Source of the DNA: Kineosporiaceae bacterium
Lineage (GTDB): Bacteria; Actinomycetota; Actinomycetes; Actinomycetales; Angustibacteraceae
Length of the DNA stretch: 11,134 nucleotides
Assembly: GCA_027345905.1 (NCBI GenBank)
Contig: DAIETC010000109.1
Span: forward strand, 1 to 11,134
Direction: 5' to 3'
Every line of letters begins with the position of its first letter. The stretch's first letter is position 1. Shown piece by piece: positions 7,860 through 11,134 of the stretch. The notes beneath the pieces were generated by a model. That model saw only the letters and a program-made list of their open reading frames with translations, made no database searches and was not told the origin of the DNA. A program made the position numbers and the translations under genes.

Positions 7860-9086
7860 CGGCGCCGCCGCCGGCCAGCCGAGCATGCGGGCCAGCGCCG
7901 GGTGCACCCCCCAGGTCGTGACCAGGTCGTCGTACTCGCGCTGCACCTGCGGGGAGGGCGGCGCGCCGGTGCGGACGGCGCGCAGCAGGATGTTGCGCGG
8001 GGTGTCGCCGGCCTGCACGAACTGGATCACCTCGACGCGGTAGCCGCGCTGGCGCAGGATCGCCGCCCGGACGGCGTCGGTCAGGACGTCGGCCAGCCGC
8101 TCGCCCAAGATGGCGTGCCGCCTCACCAGGCCGAACGGCGAGGGAGTCGGCTGGCGGGAGAGCTGAGCTTGCAGGTCGTGGTGGCAGCACGGTGCCGCGA
8201 GCACCACGGGTGCGCACCAGCCGACCGCCCGGGCCAGCGCCTCGTCGGTGGCCGTGTCGCAGGCGTGCAGGGCCAGCACAACGTCGGGCACACCGCCCAG
8301 CGGGCCGCTCGGATCGGCGTCCGCAATGCTGCCCTGCGCGAAGGTCAGGTCGGCCCAGCCCAGCTCGGCCGCCAGCGCGCTGTTGCGGGTCAACGACTGC
8401 TGGCGGACGTCGACCCCGAGCATGCGCACCGAAAGACCCTTGCCGCTGAGGTAGGCGTAGGCCGCGAAGGTGAGGTAGGCGTTGCCGCAGCCCAGGTCGG
8501 TGATGCGCAACGGGCGCTGCGCCGTGGGCTCGGGCAAGGTGCCCACCTCCAGCGCCGCCGAGACCGCGAGGTCCAAGGCGCGCAAGAACTCCTCGACCTG
8601 GCGGTACTTCGCCTGGCGGCTGGGCTTGATCCGGCCCTGGTGGTCGGCGATCCCGACGACCCGCAGCACCGGGTCGCCCGGATCGAGCAGCCGCGGCTTG
8701 GCACGGTCATGACGGTGGGCGGGGTCGAGCTCGCGCACGCGTGCCGCGGTGTGCACCAGCGCCGCACCCTTCTTGGTGACCCGCACCTGCATGGTCTGGG
8801 CGCGAGTGTCCAGGTGCCAGTTACCGAACGGCTCGGCGAGCAGCTCGTCCACGGCCGCTTCGCTTTCCGGTCCGAGGGCCAGGTTTCGCGTGTGGGCCTG
8901 CTGATCGTCGTACGCCGTGACCTGCAGTCGCCGGCCCGCCGCGATGTCGACGTAGCGCAGCTCGACCCGCCGGTACGCAGGGGCCTGCCCGTGCCGGCGA
9001 CCCGCGCCCACCGCGCGCACCAGCGTCGCGTCGTCCAGGATGCCGGCCCGAATGCTCGCGAGCGCCTCGTGCAGTGAGCGGCCCAT
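7836..9086 (-). CDS. Class I SAM-dependent methyltransferase (Methyltransf_32-like)
   Basis: This is a 416-residue protein of unknown substrate. The N-terminal half (1-190) is a conserved but uncharacterised region, including the basic stretch KPSRQAKYRQVEEFL (154-168). The C-terminal half is a Rossmann methyltransferase: motif I DLGCGNAYLTF (197-207), acidic GVDVRQQ (Asp226), then LALHACDTATDEAL (271-284) and APCCHH (298-303). The LHACD...ATDEAL...PCCHH pattern is typical of the Methyltransf_32 group, which also contains eukaryotic tRNA methyltransferase TRM13-like proteins. An RNA target is therefore possible but not shown. The ATG at 9086 has GGGAGG about 9 nt upstream; the frame reaching to 9866 is unsupported. 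The TAG stop lies inside the 3' end of the ABC1-kinase gene on the other strand. Confidence 0.85.
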   Translation of the reverse strand: MGRSLHEALASIRAGILDDATLVRAVGAGRRHGQAPAYRRVELRYVDIAAGRRLQVTAYDDQQAHTRNLALGPESEAAVDELLAEPFGNWHLDTRAQTMQVRVTKKGAALVHTAARVRELDPAHRHDRAKPRLLDPGDPVLRVVGIADHQGRIKPSRQAKYRQVEEFLRALDLAVSAALEVGTLPEPTAQRPLRITDLGCGNAYLTFAAYAYLSGKGLSVRMLGVDVRQQSLTRNSALAAELGWADLTFAQGSIADADPSGPLGGVPDVVLALHACDTATDEALARAVGWCAPVVLAAPCCHHDLQAQLSRQPTPSPFGLVRRHAILGERLADVLTDAVRAAILRQRGYRVEVIQFVQAGDTPRNILLRAVRTGAPPSPQVQREYDDLVTTWGVHPALARMLGWPAAAPSQGGEAG

Positions 9087-9121
9087 GTCCGCCAGCCTCC
9101 CACTGCACGGCCGGCCCGGTT

Positions 9122-9157
9122 GTCCCGTCGCCCCGACCGGTTGGTCCCGTCGCCCCG
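9122..9157. repeat. Two-copy direct repeat, 22-bp period
   Basis: GTCCCGTCGCCCCG occurs at 9122-9135 and again at 9144-9157. This lies upstream of the methyltransferase gene in the gene-free stretch 9087-9399. It could be a binding-site pair or simple slippage; no function is evident. Confidence 0.6.
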
Positions 9158-9186
9158 GCCCCGTCAGCCTCGATGGGCTCGGACTG

Positions 9187-9223
9187 GGCAGTGGAACGCC
9201 ACAGCCTGGGGCGTTGCACTGCC
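9187..9223. repeat. Long hairpin: 14-bp arms with one mismatch, 9-nt loop
   Basis: GGCAGTGGAACGCC (9187-9200) pairs with GGCGTTGCACTGCC (9210-9223) with a single central G/G mismatch. It lies between the small ORF and the methyltransferase, both minus strand. It may end the whiB7 transcript, but there is no T-run on either side, so an intrinsic terminator is doubtful. A protein operator or RNA-stabilising structure is equally possible. Confidence 0.55.
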
Positions 9224-9233
9224 AAGCTCCACG

Positions 9234-9390
9234 GCCACTGGGGCACCCCGTGGCCTCAGGAAGGCCGCAGGGTGCCCCAGTGGCGTGAGAGGCAGGCCGG
9301 GGCGGCCGCAGGGTGCCCCAGTGGCCACTCCAGGCAGGCCGCGCGGCCGCAGGGTGCCCCAGTGGCCGCTCAGGCAGGCCGCGCGGCCGC
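9234..9390. repeat. About 41-bp tandem repeat (three copies plus a stub) with an inverted partial copy
   Basis: A 22-bp core starting GGCCGCAGGGTG and ending CCCCAGTGGC recurs at 9263-9284, 9304-9325 and 9345-9366, with a GGCCGC stub at 9385-9390. Periods are 41, 41 and 40 bp. The 18-19-bp spacers all contain GGCAGGCCG or AGGCAGGCCG. Upstream, GCCACTGGGGCACC (9234-9247) is the exact reverse complement of the core's 3' end. Copy 1 and this arm can therefore fold into an almost complete hairpin over 9234-9284. The array ends just before the stop of the small ORF. Three units with recurring, near-identical spacers are not a CRISPR. Confidence 0.85.
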
Positions 9391-9399
9391 CCGCCGTGA

Positions 9400-9579
9400 T
9401 CAGTCGACGAGCAGGCGCACGCGCAGGCGCGCCTGCAGGTGGGCCTGCTCGGCCCGCTGGGCAAGGCGGCGGGCCTTGGCCAGCCGGACGACGTACGCGG
9501 CGAGGCGTTGGCGTTCGGCGTACTGCAGCCGCTGGTGCAGATGGGCGCGAGCGAGCTGGTCGTGCATGACGTGTGACAT
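9400..9579 (-). CDS. Small basic hypothetical protein downstream of whiB7
   Basis: This is a 59-residue protein I do not recognise. It is rich in Arg, Leu, Ala and Gln with several His (MSHVMHDQLARAHLHQRL at the start). It is probably almost wholly helical, with no cysteine, signal peptide or membrane segment. The ATG at 9579 has AGGAG 5 nt upstream, which supports translation; a GTG two codons earlier is a weaker alternative. It lies 75 nt after whiB7 on the same strand with no terminator between, so it is probably on the whiB7 mRNA and would then share its antibiotic-responsive control. The composition would suit nucleic-acid or ribosome binding, but that is speculation. Confidence 0.6.
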   Translation of the reverse strand: MSHVMHDQLARAHLHQRLQYAERQRLAAYVVRLAKARRLAQRAEQAHLQARLRVRLLVD

Positions 9580-9654
9580 GAGCACTCCTGAAGTTGGCTG
9601 GGCCGGAACTGGGCAGGCTCGAGCGCCTCTGAAGGCCGCTCGGTGCAGGACGCG

Positions 9655-9942
9655 TCAGGCGGCGGCCTCACACTTGCGGGGCCGCCCACGCGGACGCTTG
9701 CGGGCGACCACCTGTCCCTGCACGAGCAGCTGACCGCCCCAGACGCCACAGGGCTCGGCCCGCTCCAGCGCGCCGGCGAGGCACTGCGCCCGCACCGGGC
9801 ACTGGCCGCACAGGGACTTGGCGAGCTCGACGTCCGCCGGGGACTCGGCGAACCACAGCTCGGCATCGCGCAGGCGGCACGGAATCCGCTCGCGTTCCAC
9901 CGGGTGGTGCAGGGCCGGCTCGAGCAAGGCCGTGAGCTGCAT
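9655..9942 (-). CDS. whiB7: WhiB7-family Fe-S transcriptional regulator (antibiotic resistance activator)
   Basis: This 95-residue WhiB-like protein has four cluster cysteines, Cys22, Cys45, Cys48 and Cys54 (C-Xn-CGQC-X5-C). It also has the GVWGG turn (66-70) and a C-terminal AT-hook RGRPRK (85-90). The AT-hook separates WhiB7 (WblC in Streptomyces) from other Wbl proteins. WhiB7 binds the primary sigma factor and an AT-rich element just upstream of the -35, and activates intrinsic-resistance genes for ribosome-targeting drugs, including its own gene. The ATG at 9942 is chosen for GGAGGT 7 nt upstream; a TTG at 9957 is in frame but would overlap that site. It has a long structured leader with an ORF and a terminator. 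Neighbouring uvrD2 is also the mycobacterial neighbour, which strengthens the call. A fifth cysteine (Cys91) after the hook is unusual. Confidence 0.93.
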   Translation of the reverse strand: MQLTALLEPALHHPVERERIPCRLRDAELWFAESPADVELAKSLCGQCPVRAQCLAGALERAEPCGVWGGQLLVQGQVVARKRPRGRPRKCEAAA

Positions 9943-9949
9943 CGGTGTC

Positions 9950-9955
9950 ACCTCC
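9950..9955 (-). promoter_or_regulatory. Ribosome binding site of whiB7
   Basis: GGAGGT on the minus strand lies 7 nt before the ATG at 9942 and decides that start over the upstream TTG. Confidence 0.8.
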
Positions 9956-10061
9956 AACTGCTGTCGTGATCCGTTGTGGGATCGCGGGTTGCGCCGCGGC
10001 CGGGGTGTGGCCGAGGCGGTCGTGCGGGGTGGGGCCGGACTGCTCGCGTGCTGGGAAAGCC

Positions 10062-10100
10062 AAAAAGGCCGCGGATCCCGGGTTTCGGGTTCCGCGGCCT
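10062..10100 (-). terminator. Intrinsic terminator in the whiB7 leader (attenuator)
   Basis: Reading the minus strand, AGGCCGCGGA (10100-10091) pairs perfectly with TCCGCGGCCT (10075-10066). After one mismatch four more pairs follow (10089-10086 with 10080-10077) around a 5-nt loop, and the stem is followed directly by TTTTT (10066-10062, the first T being the last stem base). This is a strong Rho-independent terminator placed 119 nt before the whiB7 ATG and 21 nt after the leader ORF stop. It should stop most transcripts before whiB7 unless prevented, as expected for attenuation. Confidence 0.9.
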
Positions 10101-10108
10101 GTGACGAG

Positions 10109-10130
10109 CCGGTCGATGCTGCTAGACCGG
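10109..10130 (-). promoter_or_regulatory. Hairpin enclosing the leader-ORF stop codon
   Basis: CCGGTC (10109-10114) and GACCGG (10125-10130) form a perfect 6-bp stem whose 10-nt loop contains the TAG stop (10124-10122) of the leader ORF. A ribosome finishing the ORF would melt this stem and leave it free to reform just before the terminator. A role as a timing or pause element in attenuation is inference. Confidence 0.45.
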
Positions 10131-10337
10131 TGGACTCCAGGTCGTGGTACCCGAGGGGTTGATGCGCACGGTCGGCGTGAGTGCGCCATCAGCGCCGGCG
10201 CCAAAGGGCATGCCCGTCCCCTGGTACAGCGCTACGACGCCCGCCTTGAGCGCCCCGAACTCGCGGGAAGCGGCCCACGGACGCGCCGAAACGCTGCGGG
10301 TCTGGGCGACCGGCAGCTGGGTGCAGAGGTTCTTCAT
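10122..10337 (-). CDS. whiB7 leader ORF (71 codons, attenuation uORF)
   Basis: The ATG at 10337 has GGGAGGT about 8 nt upstream, a good ribosome binding site. The frame runs 71 codons, from MKNLCTQLPVAQTRSVSA to NPSGTTTWSPPV and a TAG stop. It lies between the WhiB7-type promoter and the terminator, where known whiB7/wblC genes carry a translated leader. Slowed translation there is reported to allow read-through into whiB7. The peptide has no recognisable domain, and its composition is ordinary for this genome. It could be purely regulatory or an actual small protein. Codons 16-22 (10292-10272) are complementary to the terminator arm. The Pro-Pro-Val ending could slow release. The frame also opens upstream to 10427, but that would start at the promoter. 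Confidence 0.65.
   Translation of the reverse strand: MKNLCTQLPVAQTRSVSARPWAASREFGALKAGVVALYQGTGMPFGAGADGALTPTVRINPSGTTTWSPPV
10272..10292 (-). promoter_or_regulatory. Candidate antiterminator strand within the leader ORF
   Basis: On the minus strand this stretch starts GTTTCGG, contains TCCG and ends GGCC. These blocks pair in order with CCGAAAC (10088-10082), CGGA (10094-10091) and GGCC (10099-10096) of the terminator's 5' arm and loop. The total is 15 pairs with two small internal loops. This pairing and the terminator are mutually exclusive. A ribosome covering codons 16-22 would block it, while one held earlier would allow it. The complementarity is seen; the mechanism is inference. Confidence 0.45.
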
Positions 10338-10399
10338 GGGGACCACCTCCCTTGCGCGCTCGTCGAGGGGTGCGCGGGTGCGCGGCCTCGTTCGGATCG

Positions 10400-10437
10400 A
10401 GGCTAGGGCCAAACCCGGTGCCAGCACAACGTATTTA
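10400..10437 (-). promoter_or_regulatory. WhiB7-type autoregulated promoter of the whiB7 leader
   Basis: On the minus strand the order is TAAATA (10437-10432), TTGTGC as -35 (10429-10424), an 18-nt spacer, and TAGCCT as -10 (10405-10400). AAAT (10436-10433) lies 3 nt before the -35. An AT-rich element in this position is the known recognition feature of WhiB7, bound by its AT-hook beside the primary sigma factor. It is the only AT-rich patch in a GC-rich stretch, starting 32 nt after the uvrD2 stop. The transcript would start near 10393, about 55 nt before the leader ORF. Confidence 0.75.
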
Positions 10438-10471
10438 TCGCCGCGCTCCCGGCGGGCGAACTCGTGGTGGC

Positions 10472-11134
10472 TCAGCCGGTGTCCGGGTCTGGTGCAGCTT
10501 GCGGTGAGAGCACCCGCGCTGGGTCAGCGGGCGTGGGCGCCCCGGCCGCGCGCACCGGGTCGGCCCCGGCGAGTACGGCCAGTACCTGCGCGCCGTACCG
10601 GTCGCGCTTGGTGGCACCGATGCCGGGAATCGCCGCGAGCGCGGCGACGTCGGGGGGCCGTCGCTCGGCCAAGGCGACCAGCGTCGCGTCGGTGAACACG
10701 ACGTACGCCGGCAGGCTGGCTGCCGTGGCCACGGCGAGCCGCCAGGTGCGCAGCGCCTCAAACGTCGTCTCGTCGTACGTCGGCGGGCAGGCGTTGCAGC
10801 GGCCCACCTTGCGCTCGGCTCCCGTGGTCAACAGGACCGAGCAGCTGCGGCAGGTAGCGGGGGCCTGGCGTGCGGACCTGCCGCGCGCTCGCGAGGCCGC
10901 GACCGGAGCGACCCCGGCGCTCGGGCGCAGCCCGGCCAGGAACCGCGAGGGCTTTCGGGTCGCCCGCCCGCCGGGCTGGCGGGCCCGAGCCCAGGACAGG
11001 TGCAGGTGCTCGCGGGCGCGGGTGACGCCGACGTACAGGAGGCGACGCTCCTCTTCGACCTGCTCCGGGCCCTCGGCCATCGAGATCGGCAACAGCCCCT
11101 CGCTCACGCCCACCAGGAAGACCGCGTCCCACTC
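10472..11134 (-). CDS. uvrD2: UvrD2-type ATP-dependent DNA helicase, C-terminal part (runs off right edge)
   Basis: The last 220 residues are visible, and the N-terminal ATPase half lies beyond the window. The frame is open to the edge. It begins EWDAVFLVGVSEGLLP, the end of domain 2B/2A in superfamily-1 helicases. Motif VI follows (EEERRLLYVGVTRARE, about 27-42), with the arginine finger. Next comes a basic linker (about 50-92) and a tetracysteine unit with CxxC pairs at 95/98 and 113/116, probably a zinc site. An HRDC domain (about 121-190) has YDETTFEALRTWRL, LPAYVVFTDATL and IPGIGATKRDRYG. Tetracysteine plus HRDC is the arrangement of actinobacterial UvrD2, an SF1A 3'-5' helicase in DNA repair. 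The gene ends 32 nt before the whiB7 promoter element on the same strand. Confidence 0.93.
   Translation of the reverse strand, partial: EWDAVFLVGVSEGLLPISMAEGPEQVEEERRLLYVGVTRAREHLHLSWARARQPGGRATRKPSRFLAGLRPSAGVAPVAASRARGRSARQAPATCRSCSVLLTTGAERKVGRCNACPPTYDETTFEALRTWRLAVATAASLPAYVVFTDATLVALAERRPPDVAALAAIPGIGATKRDRYGAQVLAVLAGADPVRAAGAPTPADPARVLSPQAAPDPDTG

Noticed and set aside
5981..7921. 646-codon plus-strand frame overlapping the ABC1 kinase
   Set aside because: It is Arg/Pro-rich and shifted relative to the kinase frame, which carries all the catalytic motifs.
9263..9390. CRISPR array
   Set aside because: There are only three units with 18-19-bp spacers that are nearly identical to one another, plus an inverted copy, and no cas genes nearby. 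It is a plain tandem repeat.
9087..9866. 260-residue N-terminal extension of the methyltransferase
   Set aside because: It runs through the repeat array and antisense or out-of-frame across the small ORF and whiB7, is low complexity, and the ATG at 9086 has its own ribosome binding site.
9943..9957. TTG start at 9957 for whiB7 (five extra residues)
   Set aside because: It would overlap the GGAGGT that serves the ATG at 9942, and the family N-terminus fits the ATG.
1..11134. tRNA, rRNA, insertion sequence, phage or attachment-site features
   Set aside because: No tRNA-like cloverleaf, transposase motif, integrase or flanking duplication was seen on either strand by eye. Composition is even across the window.

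Overview
This is GC-rich DNA with strong G/C third-position codon bias, GTG starts and AGGAG-type ribosome binding sites. Together with a whiB7-type gene beside a UvrD2-type helicase, this points to an actinobacterial chromosome. The species cannot be named from the window.

Positions 1-6407 are all minus strand and read right to left as one transport locus. A GntR/FCD regulator (5727-6407) is followed by a peptide-type ABC importer: lipoprotein binding protein (3991-5613), permeases (3022-3978 and 2138-3025) and ATPases (1161-2141 and 76-1164). The permease and ATPase genes overlap by 4 bp stop/start junctions. The last gene, cut by the left edge, starts inside the end of the second ATPase and encodes the N-terminus of a gamma-glutamyltransferase-family protein. 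A TGTATACA palindrome lies between the regulator and the binding-protein gene. The likely theme is import and processing of a peptide, possibly gamma-glutamyl-linked. The substrate is not shown by the sequence.

Positions 6546-9086 hold a plus-strand ABC1/AarF-type atypical kinase and a minus-strand SAM-dependent methyltransferase. They converge and overlap by 24 bp. Positions 9087-9399 contain no gene but are full of structure: a 22-bp-period direct repeat, a long hairpin, and three copies of a ~41-bp tandem repeat with an inverted partial copy.

Positions 9400-10440 are the whiB7 unit, minus strand. It has an AT-rich-plus-(-35) promoter of the WhiB7 autoregulated type and a 71-codon leader ORF. 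A strong intrinsic terminator with a T-run sits between leader and gene. WhiB7 itself carries four cysteines, GVWGG and an AT-hook, and a 59-codon basic small ORF lies downstream. A stretch early in the leader ORF can pair with the 5' arm and loop of the terminator, giving a concrete candidate for translation-coupled attenuation. Positions 10472-11134 are the C-terminal end of UvrD2 (helicase motif VI, tetracysteine, HRDC), cut by the right edge. The uvrD2 / whiB7 / ABC1-kinase neighbourhood resembles that of mycobacteria, here with a methyltransferase, repeats and a small ORF between whiB7 and the kinase.
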